Shown one piece after another: positions 9,826 through 19,188 of a stretch of DNA of 25,350 bases. The translations under genes and the position numbers were made by a program. The number at the start of each line of letters is the position of its first letter. Position 1 is the stretch's first letter. The notes below the pieces were generated by a model. It did not search any database. It had not been told where the DNA came from and saw only the letters and a list, made by a program, of their open reading frames with translations. This DNA comes from Coemansia sp. RSA 1804. Lineage: Eukaryota; Kickxellomycota; Kickxellomycetes; Kickxellales; Kickxellaceae. The stretch spans positions 1-25,350 of the forward strand of contig JANBTH010000222.1 of NCBI GenBank assembly GCA_027578815.1, written 5' to 3'.

Positions 9826-10346
9826 CTTAACGCTGAGTGGATTGACTAGTTAGGAGATTGGTTTACTTTACTGGTTAATTCGATTTCGCGACTGCAGAAC
9901 CAAGCGTTCTTTCATTTTCGTGTCCCATGGCTCATACAGGAGCTTCAACGTTTTGTATGGCTTGCGCACGTGAGCTTTCTCAGCTTTTTCTTGTGGACGG
10001 AAATGAGTTGAATGGAATCGCGGTTCATTGGCCCTCTTCTCAAGCCCTGAAATTTGGTGATTACAAGCACTTTCTATCCAATTTTTGTGCTGCATTGCGC
10101 CGGTTTCCTCCTTGTTTCCCCACACCTTTTCTCCTATCTCCTTTTTTATTAGCACCAATATGATTTAAATTCACAAGCAAATTATCCCTACACGATATTA
10201 TCTACCGCTGCTACCACTACTCTTTATTTGCTATTGAGCGTTATCTTCCGACGTCTATCGGCTCCGTTTCAGTATAGCCAAGGGCACTTTGTAGAACTAG
10301 CAATAAGAGGCGACATCAGTGTGGAAAATTCTTTAGATAAGAAGAC
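9826..10346. promoter_or_regulatory. Divergent promoter region (WBP4-like / FAD oxidoreductase)
   Basis: This 521-bp spacer separates two divergent genes. It contains a 75-codon minus-strand frame starting with ATG at 10095 and ending at 9868, Lys/Arg-rich (for example KPYKTLKLLYEPWDTKMKER). It could be an upstream ORF of the WBP4-like gene or chance, and it is not called as a gene. Confidence 0.4.
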
Positions 10347-11885
10347 ATGGCGAGCAATAGCAGCAGCATGGGCAAGGACAAGAACAAGGGCAAGGGCAAG
10401 AAAAGCGAAGATCGGGAGACAATCATTATCATCGGCGCAGGGATAGTCGGTGTGTCGACGGCATACTTCACAGTAAAGCAGCTAAGCGAAAAGTACGCAG
10501 ACAGCGACAAGCGGCCACGCGTGGTCCTCGTCGAGCAGTGCGAGCCCGGATGCAGCGCGTCAGGAAAGTCGGGCGGGTTTTTGGCACGGCAGTGGTCGGA
10601 CGGCACAGACACCGAGCAGCTGGCGCAGTTCAGCTACGACTTGCACGAAAAGCTGGCACTTGAGCACAACGGCAAGGAGCGGTGGGGCTACCGGCCACTT
10701 GACACATTCTGCGCAGAGATCGACCGTATCCCTGTCAGACTAGCAAAGCAGCACAAGGCCTCGCACCAGCGGTCGGAAGCCGAGTCGGTAGTCACCTCTA
10801 TTGAGGTCATTGCACCGCACACACACCGCATATCGCCGGCCACCACACTGGAGTACTCGCGTGCCGAAACGTCAGACGAAGACCTGCAGCAGATAAGCAC
10901 ACATGCCTCGATCCCCGTGCCCGACGTTGGCTCCGTCAAGGCTGTTCCGCCTGAGACTGTTCCGTGGCTGCACACAAGCGTCCTCACAAAGCTCCACCAA
11001 GTAGGTAACAATAAGAACACTGCGCAGGTTGACCCGCTCAAGCTCACGCGCGTGCTCCTTGCCGAGGCCAAGGCTCGTGGTCTGGAGACTGTCCGCGCCA
11101 AGGTCATCGATATCTGTGAAACCACGTATCGCCCGCCAATCATCGAGTTCTCGGTTGACAACTACCAGAGCAAAAAGGAGCCACTGCCTGATCTTCTCGA
11201 TATCAGAGGGCTGTCAATGGCCGTGCAGGGCAGCGGGCCGATGGATGTAAGCACAAATAAGCCGTATATCGTGCTTCTTGACCAAGGGATCGATATTCCG
11301 GCAGACAAGGTAGTTGTGGCGTGTGGCGCGTGGGCTACATCGTGCCTGCGGTGGGAGGCCTTCCGAGATGTCTCTGCAAGCCAGATCCCCATCCAGGGCC
11401 TGCGCGTGCACTATCTGCTGGCAAAGCCAAAGGTGCCTATCCCTGCACAGGCGGTGTTTGCCGAGATCAATGGCACCGTGTACAGCGGCGAGGATGCCAT
11501 TGAAATATATCCTCGTCCAGACGGCTCGGTGTTTGTGTGCGGCGAAGCGCTTGATGATCCGGAGATGCCACCGCACAACCCATTTGAGCCGGTGTATAGC
11601 AAGCGTGCGACTGGGCGTCTGAAGCAGATAGTCAGCGATGTGAGTTCAGCGCTGTCGTTTGACGTTATACAATACGGCCTTGCGTGCCATCTTCCGGTGC
11701 ATGCTAGAGGGATCCCCGTGATATCAAAAGTGCCTTCGTCAAAGGGATTGTATATTGCGGCTGGCCATGGATGCTGGGGCATCTTGAATGGCCCAGCAAC
11801 CGGGATGGCTGTATCGGAGCTTTTGCTTAATGGCGAAAGCACCACCCTTGATCTGTCTAACTTTAGACTTGACAGATGGGCTTAG
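10347..11885 (+). CDS. FAD-dependent oxidoreductase of the DAO fold, Tda3-like
   Basis: This single exon encodes 512 aa. Residues 26-41 hold the FAD-binding Rossmann motif IIIIGAGIVGVSTAYF, followed by VVLVEQ and the flavin-contact segment CSASGKSGGFLARQW. The C-terminal region 467-486 (GLYIAAGHGCWGILNGPATG) is the second FAD-contact motif typical of the D-amino-acid-oxidase fold. This set, particularly the ASGKSGGFLA and CWGILNGPATG boxes, matches the fungal Tda3/FOXRED-like group; yeast Tda3 is an uncharacterised oxidoreductase linked to endosome-to-Golgi transport. The substrate is unknown. The N-terminal 24 residues are Lys/Ser-rich (GKDKNKGKGKKSED) with no signal peptide, so a cytosolic or membrane-peripheral location is likely. 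A second ATG at 10368 would remove seven residues. It is convergent with the TBC gene. Confidence 0.85.
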   Translation: MASNSSSMGKDKNKGKGKKSEDRETIIIIGAGIVGVSTAYFTVKQLSEKYADSDKRPRVVLVEQCEPGCSASGKSGGFLARQWSDGTDTEQLAQFSYDLHEKLALEHNGKERWGYRPLDTFCAEIDRIPVRLAKQHKASHQRSEAESVVTSIEVIAPHTHRISPATTLEYSRAETSDEDLQQISTHASIPVPDVGSVKAVPPETVPWLHTSVLTKLHQVGNNKNTAQVDPLKLTRVLLAEAKARGLETVRAKVIDICETTYRPPIIEFSVDNYQSKKEPLPDLLDIRGLSMAVQGSGPMDVSTNKPYIVLLDQGIDIPADKVVVACGAWATSCLRWEAFRDVSASQIPIQGLRVHYLLAKPKVPIPAQAVFAEINGTVYSGEDAIEIYPRPDGSVFVCGEALDDPEMPPHNPFEPVYSKRATGRLKQIVSDVSSALSFDVIQYGLACHLPVHARGIPVISKVPSSKGLYIAAGHGCWGILNGPATGMAVSELLLNGESTTLDLSNFRLDRWA

Positions 11886-12182
11886 GCAGTGCCACCCACC
11901 TAGCTTATGCGTGGGGTTCAATGAACGCTATACGTTGTTGTGGTCTGTAACACTTGCCCTTTTTTCTTTTTAATATGCTATTACCATATAACAACAACAA
12001 GGAGGGATAAAATGCATTTTTGTCAATTTTGCTGACGAAACAAGAACATGGCGAGAATGGGGGCTGTACAGCGAATAGAAAAGTAATTCTATCTCTTGCG
12101 GAGGGTCTGACTGCAGCGTGTAAGCGCCAAGATGGGGGGGGGGGAATAATGAGAGAGGAAAATAAGATGATCTATGAAAAGT

Positions 12183-13823
12183 TCAAACACGAGCGCCGGA
12201 TGCTGAGCCATATCTCGCCTGTATCTCGCTTCGAATATTGTGCGCCTGGCTAACTATACGGCTGATATTCATTCTAGGCAGTCTGAGAAGCATTGATCTA
12301 ATCTCAGACTGCTCAAGGTCTTCAAGAGAGTCCTTCAAGTGTTGCAGAATGGCCAGACAGACAAAGGGATGAAAGTCAATAAAGTCTGGCAATGAGAAAT
12401 AAACATCCCAAAGACCAAGCACATTGGCAGTAGGCAGCTCTTTGGCAAGCAGGAAGCGTAGCCACGAGGAAGCCCACTCGCTGACATCCAGCTCCTCATC
12501 TTCGAAATAGTTGTAGAGTTCGGGCAAGAGTGTCCGAAAGTACGAGAGGAACTGAGCAACCCTCTTGTTGGTGCTGGCATCGAGACCAGGTTCGTACAGG
12601 ATGTTGAGTAAGCGCTCAAAGCAGCTGTACACATCAAACTCGGACTTCATTGTGATTACAAACGGCGCACACACCTGCACAAGCACTGGCGAATACTCAA
12701 TGTTGTTGTTGCAGTTGAGATAGGCACATATGACCGCCTCAAAGATGGCTGGAGACGAGTGCGGGTCTAGCATGTTCTCCTTTTTCGTGCGCAACAGGTA
12801 GCGGTTGACCTCGCCACGCACGCGCTTGCTGGTCTCAACATTCTCTTTGTCTACCTCTCTGTACGACTCGGAGCGTGCGCGGCGCTGTGTAAGCTCGTTC
12901 GATCTGTCTGGCTTTTCAACGCCCAGTAGAAACTTCCATACCTCCTATGCGATCAACGAGAAAAAAAAGAACTGTTCTTTGGTGTCCATGGTTTAGAGGC
13001 CATTGCGGATATATAGGACCAAAAACAAGTAGAACATACGTATGCATGCAGATTGCAGGATATAAACAGACAGTGCAAGCGAAACACGCAACACTTGCCA
13101 AAACCATGCTGGAATTTTCCTGCGCACGAGAGACAAAAAAATCCGAAAGCAAGATAACGCAAATCTGCCCAGATACATGTGCCTATTGTGGTGGTGCAGT
13201 ATATGGTGCACAACCACGGCAAGCGGTCACTATTGCGTAGACATTGCCTGCACGTCCTCCCCAATCGTCTGCCCGATACAACACCAGCACTAGCAGCAGG
13301 CAAAAGATACACTTGCCATACAAAAATCGCATGGATGCCACCTTGCAAGCCCAGAGAATGGCGAGACAAGAAAAAGAACACATTCACAAGCATTGCGCAA
13401 AACACGACAGCATCGGAATCAGCAGCAGGCGGAAGAAACAACAATCCGCTAGGGCAGCCATAGAGGGCAAAGATAAGGTGACAAGGCTGGACGTAAGATG
13501 GTAGGAACTGGAGAGATGGAAGAGAAGAGACGCAATGGCTGTCGCAAGCACCACGACAGGTAGGCAGGGGCTTAAACAGGCAAGATGCCACTGTTCACGG
13601 GTTGCAGAAAGCGGCTTTAGTTGTAGACGACTATTCTTACCCCGCGAATTTCGTCTGGAATTCCATGGCGCGCGTATTTGCGCAGTCTGTTTACGTCGAC
13701 AAAAACCTCTGACTCAAGCACCTGGTCAAAGTCCTCCCGCAGCAACGCCGAGTGTAGGGGCGGCGATGTGCGGCGACGGCTGGGGCTGCTGCTGGACGAC
13801 GACAGCGGCGGACTCGAGGCCAT
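12183..13823 (-). CDS. TBC (Rab-GAP) domain protein, two exons, catalytic glutamine motif not conserved
   Basis: Exons 13823-13641 and 12944-12183 give 314 aa; the 696-nt intron starts GTAAGA and ends CATAG, phase 0. The junction rebuilds the TBC entry motif GIPDEIRG|EVWKFLLGV exactly. The first 25 residues are Ser/Pro-rich. The TBC fold follows: VRGEVNR at 103-109 occupies the place of the IxxDxxR arginine-finger motif (Asp replaced by Glu, Arg kept). IEYSP at about 143-147 sits where active Rab-GAPs have YCQGM. WLRFLLAKELP...VLGLWD at about 222-241 is the conserved C-terminal half. TBC proteins usually accelerate GTP hydrolysis by Rab GTPases. With no YxQ glutamine finger, catalysis may differ or be absent. 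The domain fills nearly the whole protein. Confidence 0.85.
12278..12312. repeat. Perfect 11-bp inverted repeat inside the TBC coding sequence
   Basis: Arms 12278-12288 and 12302-12312 (GCAGTCTGAGA and its exact complement) flank a 13-nt loop. The mRNA could form a hairpin in the codons for QSEIRSMLLRL near the C-terminus. It may be chance. Confidence 0.6.
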
Positions 13824-14776
13824 TTGGGAAGAAGCCGGAGACGTTGTGACTGACTGGCTGGCTGACCCACTAGTTAGCTGTCTGGCTGGCTAGCTGTGTA
13901 TGTGCTGTAGAAAAATGTGTGTAGACACTGGCGGGGAAGTGAAGTCTAAACCATGAAGACCAACGCCTGAGGTATGACAGAACCCGGGAGAGCCGGAAGA
14001 CGGATAAGCCAGAGCAGTCAAAGAGAGAGCGAGAGCGAGAGCGTACGCACACCAAGAGGCGGCAGATAGGCAGACGGTAGAGAGAAGAGGGGCGAAATGG
14101 CAGAAGGAGGGGGAAGCGCAGCGATAAGAAGATAAAAAAGGAAAAGAAAAAGAAAAAGACGCTGAAGCAGCCAGAGAGTTTGGTCGGGGGCGGGAACCAA
14201 GGAGAGGAAGAGCCTAGAGACAGGCCGCACAGCCAAAGCCAAAGCCAAAGCAGCAAAATAAAAAAAGGCAGGCTCAATGCTGAGACTTGAAAAACATTTC
14301 TGTGAAATGATAAACTTTTCTCGTACCCATGCATAGACAAGCAGATTGGCGCGTGCGGCTAATTGGCCGAAGCTGAAAGGCGGGCGTTGGCCGAGCCGGC
14401 GCGCACCATCTAGGCCGCCAGCGCTTACATCTTGGCGTCTGGATCCAGACATGCCATGCGACGTGAGCTGCAAAGCACGGTAGCCCTACTAGAAAGAAAA
14501 AAGGGCACAGCCCGGACTCGGCCACTTGCAATTGCAACACACTTGCTGTTACTCTATTGTTGGAGATGTCAGGCCACTCTCACTCTGCATGTTGCAGTGC
14601 CATAACCGCCAGCCCTTCGCTCACGCTTACTGTGGTTGGCAAGCGCCGCGAAGCCTAATCCGTTGCCACTGCTGGCTCCAGCGTTCGGCTTCTCCGCGTC
14701 TCCCTCCGGTTCTTTGTTCAGCTCACCATTCAAGCGCAATCTGCATCTGAATCGCATACCCACCCTTCTCTCCCCG
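13824..14776. promoter_or_regulatory. Divergent promoter region (TBC gene / IMP2), low-complexity
   Basis: This 953-bp spacer separates two divergent genes. Its centre is strongly purine-biased on the plus strand, with GAGAGC-type runs near 14022-14041, A/G runs near 14130-14160 and a short GCCAAA repeat near 14232-14252. Long minus-strand open frames here translate to Phe/Leu/Ser low-complexity sequence and are products of this bias. The 141 nt just before the IMP2 ATG are in frame with it but lack another ATG. Confidence 0.5.
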
Positions 14777-15325
14777 ATGAGTGCAGCTGCACACAGGCTC
14801 TCGCGTCTCCAGGTAGCCATGCGCACGGTGGGGCTTGCTTCCGTGGCTATTTTTCTGAACGACAACATCGTGTCGCTGCAGATGATCACAGGTCGCTCGA
14901 TGCAGCCGGCGCTCAATCCAGACTCAAACCACCTCTGGCGCGACGTTGTGGCGATGGACAGGTGTGTGCAAGGGCTACTGAGCACGCAGCGTCTGGAGCG
15001 CGGTGACATTGTGGCCTTTGTCTCGCCATTCAATCCAGAGCGCGTTGTGATCAAGCGCATCATCGGCCTCCCACACGACTGCGTTGTTCCACACACAAAC
15101 CCGCAGGCGTTCGTACGCATCCCCAAGGGCCACTGCTGGGTTGAGGGCGACGAGTCCTTCCACAGCAATGACAGCAACACGTTTGGCCCGCTGCCAATGG
15201 CGCTGATCAAGTCCCGGGCTGTTGCGCCGGTCTGGCCGCCATGGCGCTTTGCCAACCGCCTGTCTGGCATGCCCGACTGGAAAAAGAAGCGTGTGTACGT
15301 CAATGGCACGACTCCACTTCGTTGA
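14777..15325 (+). CDS. IMP2: Mitochondrial inner membrane protease subunit 2
   Basis: This single exon encodes 182 aa, close to yeast Imp2 (177 aa). The start is the ATG at 14777; the frame is open upstream but only TTG precedes it. The protein is an S26-family peptidase: a hydrophobic N-terminal segment (about 17-36) precedes GRSMQPALNP with nucleophile Ser41, VVIKRIIGLP supplies Lys93, and GHCWVEGDESFHSNDSNTFGPLP is the conserved terminal box, ending in the WPPWR region. SMQPxLNP followed by DVVAMDR and the substituted PHDC after IGLP fit subunit 2 rather than subunit 1. Imp1 and Imp2 form a heterodimer in the inner membrane facing the intermembrane space, with different substrate preferences. 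The partner gene lies at 1367-2028 of this window. Confidence 0.92.
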   Translation: MSAAAHRLSRLQVAMRTVGLASVAIFLNDNIVSLQMITGRSMQPALNPDSNHLWRDVVAMDRCVQGLLSTQRLERGDIVAFVSPFNPERVVIKRIIGLPHDCVVPHTNPQAFVRIPKGHCWVEGDESFHSNDSNTFGPLPMALIKSRAVAPVWPPWRFANRLSGMPDWKKKRVYVNGTTPLR

Positions 15326-15671
15326 TTGCCACGCCTGTGATTGTCGCTCCGGCTGGCAATGGCCAAGGTCCTTCGTTTGTTCTGTGTAATAAAAAAGCAT
15401 GCCCCGAATTCTTAGCTTTAGACTTTCTTTGCTGGTAATCACGATCTCTGCTGTGATCCAGACTAGAAAAGCCGAAATTTCTAAAACCGTATTGTGTCTT
15501 TGTATTTCTCCTTCACACTTTTTTGCTTTTGCTATTAATTTTTAGGCACTTTTTCTGTTTTGAAATTGCAGACTCATTCTGCTCTTTTTGCTTTTTTACT
15601 GATAGACCCAGTTTATTACTAAAATTGTCTTTGGTCTGCCGTCACTAGGACGAATTCACAAATACCTGAAA
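15326..15671. other. Intergenic, T-rich (IMP2 terminator / KHDC4-like promoter)
   Basis: This 346-bp spacer lies between genes in the same orientation. It contains AATAAAAAAG near 15387, a plausible poly(A) signal for IMP2, then a T-rich stretch as in fungal promoters. No gene is seen. Confidence 0.5.
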
Positions 15672-17306
15672 ATGAGCACTGTCGAGGAGAATAGGTAGGT
15701 CTTACAATGTCTCTGTGTATAGCAGAAATGGGTGGGTTGCCTTTTTCGGGAGAAAATGCTAGTTGTCTAGACAGTATACAAGTCGTATCAGGAATGGTGT
15801 TTATATCCTTCTAATTCTGTTGCATGTAAAAGCTGTAGCGCGCGTAAAAAGAGGCGCTGGGACGATATAGACGACGGCCGCCGATCCAATGAAAATGAAT
15901 CAACTGGAGAGTCTGGTAACCAGCGGGATGATATTTCCAAAGATAGAAGCAACAACAACGACAATTATGACAGCCCAGTTACTTTGAATGACAACGGCAA
16001 TAATCAGCCTTCTGTCGAAAGCAACAGCGCATTATTTACCAGGAACATTGACATAAACAATTCAGCAAACCGGCAATCTTTAGCAAAGGGTTCCACTCAA
16101 AAGGTTGTTATGGAGGCCACTGGCGTTGAAATCTCAACCAGAGGCAGATACTATGCGGATCCGAACGAGGCCACTCTGGAAGAACCTGCTCTGCATCTCC
16201 ATATGCAAGCGCAGTCACAGGGATCTCTAGATGACGCTGTTGCAATGGTCGAACGGATGAAAGAAGAAATTCTCGCTGACGTTTCTCAAGACCATACAGG
16301 CGACAATGCAGATCCTGGTTCAGCCACCTTGTCAGGAGCAGACAATGCCAGAGAAAACTATTCTGAATATCGATCTGGATCCAGCAGCGCCCAGCGTTTA
16401 CATGACAAACTATATATTGAAGTTGTATCTGAGCGGGGATTCAACGTGCGCGCCAAGCTTATTGGCACAAGTGGAGAAAATATGAAGTTTATACAGAACA
16501 CAACTGGTGCTCGAGTACAAGTGCGTGGGAGGGGCTCGGGTCACTCTGATCATGCGCCTGGGCCAGATGCCTTTGAGCCAATGCATCTGTTCATTACAGC
16601 ACAGAATGAGGATTCCTTAAAACAGGCTTGCGAGTATGGTTCCAGTCTTGTGGATACCGTTCGTGCACAGTATTATGAGTATAAAGAGACTGGTGGCAGA
16701 CGTCATGACCATGGTAGACATGGCTATTTGCGGAATGGCACATATACCAACAACAATAACAGCAACAGTGGCCAAGGATACAGACAAAACACAGCCCAGC
16801 ATCAGCAATACTACCACGGCGGCTCTTACTACAACAATCAGAATTCCTATCCGCAGTATCAGCAACAGTATCAGCAACAGCAGCAGCAATACCAACAAGA
16901 CACATCACAACATAATAGCACAGAGTTGGATTCTACAGTAGCAGTGCAGCCGTCTCAGCCGGCAGAAGAGGGTTCCGCATCGGCATACGACTATTCAAGC
17001 TATTATGCTCAATACTACCAATACTATGGAACGTATCCAGAATATCATAACTACTACGATCAATCTTTGGACCCAAACACTGCACACACGTCTGCAGTAG
17101 CTAATACAGCGCCAGACCAACAAGCTTATGCAGAATACTACCAGCAGTATTCGCAGCAGCAACAGCAACAGCAGCATGATCCGATGTTAACTCACAGTGC
17201 CGGTCTAAATGGCGAATCGGGAGAAAGGGCCGATCTGGATTCTTCTAATGGCTACCACAACGTTCCTCCTCCTTCAAGCTACGCAAGCAATGATAAAAAG
17301 GTATGA
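15672..17306 (+). CDS. KH-domain RNA-binding protein, KHDC4 (BLOM7)-like, with Gln/Tyr/Asn-rich tail (two exons)
   Basis: A short first exon 15672-15694 (MSTVEEN plus two bases) splices to 15839-17306 across a 144-nt intron (GTAGGT...TGTAG, branch-like CTAATTC), giving 496 aa. The join yields ARKKRRWDD, the basic Arg-Trp-Asp motif seen near the N-terminus of KHDC4 relatives. A first, divergent KH domain spans about 80-152 (LAKGSTQKVVMEATGVEISTRG). A second spans about 198-289 (AKLIGTSGENMKFIQNTTGARVQVRGRGSG, then AFEPMHLFI), as in KHDC4, an RNA-binding protein tied to splicing. The C-terminal 200 residues are dominated by Gln, Tyr, Asn and Ser, including polyQ, and are prion-like in composition. 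AAG|GTATGA at the stop could be a splice donor, but downstream sequence offers no plausible coding exon. Confidence 0.87.
16854..16898 (+). repeat. Gln/Tyr codon repeat in the KHDC4-like gene
   Basis: Fifteen codons of mixed CAG/CAA with interspersed TAT/TAC encode a QYQQQYQQQQQ-type run. Mixed glutamine codons suggest an established protein-level feature rather than a fresh slippage expansion. Confidence 0.8.
17142..17174 (+). repeat. Second polyglutamine tract in the KHDC4-like gene
   Basis: Eleven codons encode QQYSQQQQQQQ, again with CAG and CAA mixed, in the same low-complexity tail. Confidence 0.8.
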
Positions 17307-17670
17307 ATAGCACAGCTTGCTGTTTTTTGTCAAGACATTATCTGATTTCTTTTATTGTAAACATATAGATATTTGCGTACACATGTTGCTGGGAGTTTCG
17401 TTCATCTTGTATGCTTGTCTGCTAAATTAAATAACTTTATTGAAGCAACTTATATAGAATAAAACTATACGTAGACCGAAACATGAATCAACCGATCCTC
17501 TTTCGATGGTTCTTCATCGTGAATTGGAGCGCAAGTAAATAAATGAATTCAGATATGTTGATGACGCAGCCTTACTACGCTCCCTAGTTGACTTGTGGCA
17601 ATAAAAATAACAATAACAGCCAATGTATTCATGCTGGTAGTGTCAATGAATGATAACTAATAACTGAAAA
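17307..17670. terminator. Convergent intergenic spacer (KHDC4-like / first MATE gene)
   Basis: These 364 bp lie between converging stop codons and must hold both 3' ends. AT-rich, with AATAAAA-type signals on the plus strand near 17458-17464. Nothing else is seen. Confidence 0.45.
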
Positions 17671-19188
17671 CTAACTGCATGAGCCATCTCTAGTCGCCGC
17701 GTACTCGGATCTGTTAATCTGAGCACGACACTTTTCAACCTCCTCGGCGTAGTTGGCGCGCAGACAGATGGCTGTGTGCCTGACGTCTGTGATAAATGCA
17801 CCAAGGCTAATCCCTATCCATAGTCCAACAACACCCATTTCAGGACCCCCGTATGTCAGATACAGACCCGACGGAATTCCAATGATATAGTAAGACACGG
17901 AAATGATCCGTGCAGAATCGGCCTGTCGGCCAAAACTGCGCAGGACCCCTCCGCTGACACAGCTAATAACGTCAATGAACTGGAAAATACCGCAGTATGG
18001 CATGATTAGAGCCACTGTGGCAATCACATCAGCATCGTCTGTGTAAACACGTCCCCACCATCCAGCAGCGACAAAGTACAACATGCCGGTTACTGCGCCC
18101 CAGATGGTCCCCAGGGATATGCCAACAATAGACGAGATCTTGGCACGCCGAGCGCGCGACTGACCCAGAAGGTTGCCAGCACGGCTGCTAATAGCAGACC
18201 GCAGCCCATTAGCGCCCTGGTATGTCAACGGACAAGTATTTATGGCGATGGACTGTGCGGCAAGCACCACATTTCCAAGATAGCTGGAAGTGATGGCCAT
18301 CATCTCCCATGCAACCCAGTCTGAACAGACCATGACAACGGACGGAAACGCCAAACGATAGTAGTCTGGAAGAGTGGTGAGGGCATGGCGTGACCATCCG
18401 CCCCATGCTGCCTTTGCGTCGGTAAGCCAGCAGTAGACAATGATTCCAAATAAGGCTGCCCAGAGAGTTAGGACGTTTGCAACAGCAGCGCCCATGAATC
18501 CAATTCCAAAAGTCTGCGACCATACGAAAAGATATGTGTTTGCCAGGTGGAGAGGCAATGCAGCAAGCAATACATAGGTGTTTGCTTTCATGTGCCTCTG
18601 TGCCTGTAGAAAGCATCGGATGCACTCAAAATACAACCATGGAATAGCACCAAGTAGCTGGACATGGATAAAGCGGCTAGACAGATGTGATATTTCAGGG
18701 TCTTGTCTGAGGAATATAAAGATAGGCTCAATGTTCAACAGCACGGGCAGCACCACAAAAAAATGGATGGTGACAGAAATGATTCCACGCTGAAGATGGA
18801 AGCCAACAAGCGTTCTATCGCGGGAGCCGGTGAATGCGGTAGGGCAGAACGTGTCAAGCGCAGATGCTAGGCCGAGCCCAGGAGCATTGACGATCATAAA
18901 CACGGTCATGTTTGCAAGGGCGGCAGCGGCAAGCTCGACAGTGCCCAGATGGCCAAGCGACATGATATTCACAAAGCTAAATGAGTACTGTAAAAGAAAG
19001 GCAAGAGCTGCCGGAATGCCAGACGTTGTGAGTATGGCAGCTTCTTCTTTGATTATCTTGGTAGTGCTCAAAGAATCATGCTTGGCAAATTCGTTGCACG
19101 CTTCAAAAGCCGGAGATGTCAACAATAGCATGGATGATTCATTGACGGCATCACTGTTGACGATAGGCTGGGTATCGTGACTATCCAT
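17671..19188 (-). CDS. MATE-family efflux transporter, array copy A
   Basis: This single exon encodes 505 aa from the ATG at 19188; the frame runs 21 codons further only to a TTG. The protein is a multi-pass membrane transporter of the MATE family, exporting organic cations or metabolites by proton or sodium antiport. Diagnostic segments: GHLGTVELAAAALANM in the first repeat, SALDTFCPTAFTGSRDRTLVGFHLQRG at about 109-135 in place of the common fungal ALDTLCxQAYGA box, and RAGNLLGQSRARRAKIS at the start of the second repeat. The N-terminal 50 residues are polar and cytosolic. It is the leftmost of four minus-strand paralogues and the most divergent of the three complete ones by eye. The substrate cannot be inferred. 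Confidence 0.92.
   Translation of the reverse strand: MDSHDTQPIVNSDAVNESSMLLLTSPAFEACNEFAKHDSLSTTKIIKEEAAILTTSGIPAALAFLLQYSFSFVNIMSLGHLGTVELAAAALANMTVFMIVNAPGLGLASALDTFCPTAFTGSRDRTLVGFHLQRGIISVTIHFFVVLPVLLNIEPIFIFLRQDPEISHLSSRFIHVQLLGAIPWLYFECIRCFLQAQRHMKANTYVLLAALPLHLANTYLFVWSQTFGIGFMGAAVANVLTLWAALFGIIVYCWLTDAKAAWGGWSRHALTTLPDYYRLAFPSVVMVCSDWVAWEMMAITSSYLGNVVLAAQSIAINTCPLTYQGANGLRSAISSRAGNLLGQSRARRAKISSIVGISLGTIWGAVTGMLYFVAAGWWGRVYTDDADVIATVALIMPYCGIFQFIDVISCVSGGVLRSFGRQADSARIISVSYYIIGIPSGLYLTYGGPEMGVVGLWIGISLGAFITDVRHTAICLRANYAEEVEKCRAQINRSEYAATRDGSCS

Noticed and set aside
12133..12144. Run of about ten G in the FAD-oxidoreductase/TBC spacer
   Set aside because: A single homopolymer between convergent genes; there are not four G-tracts for a quadruplex and no other sign of function.
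13870..14473. Long Leu/Phe/Ser minus-strand frames upstream of the TBC gene
   Set aside because: They arise from a purine-biased stretch on the plus strand; three overlapping frames are open at once, a sign of composition bias and not coding.
17301..17380. Possible extra 3' intron of the KHDC4-like gene (GTATGA...ATATAG)
   Set aside because: Splicing would remove the stop and append about 18 residues with no family likeness; the simple stop at 17304-17306 is preferred.
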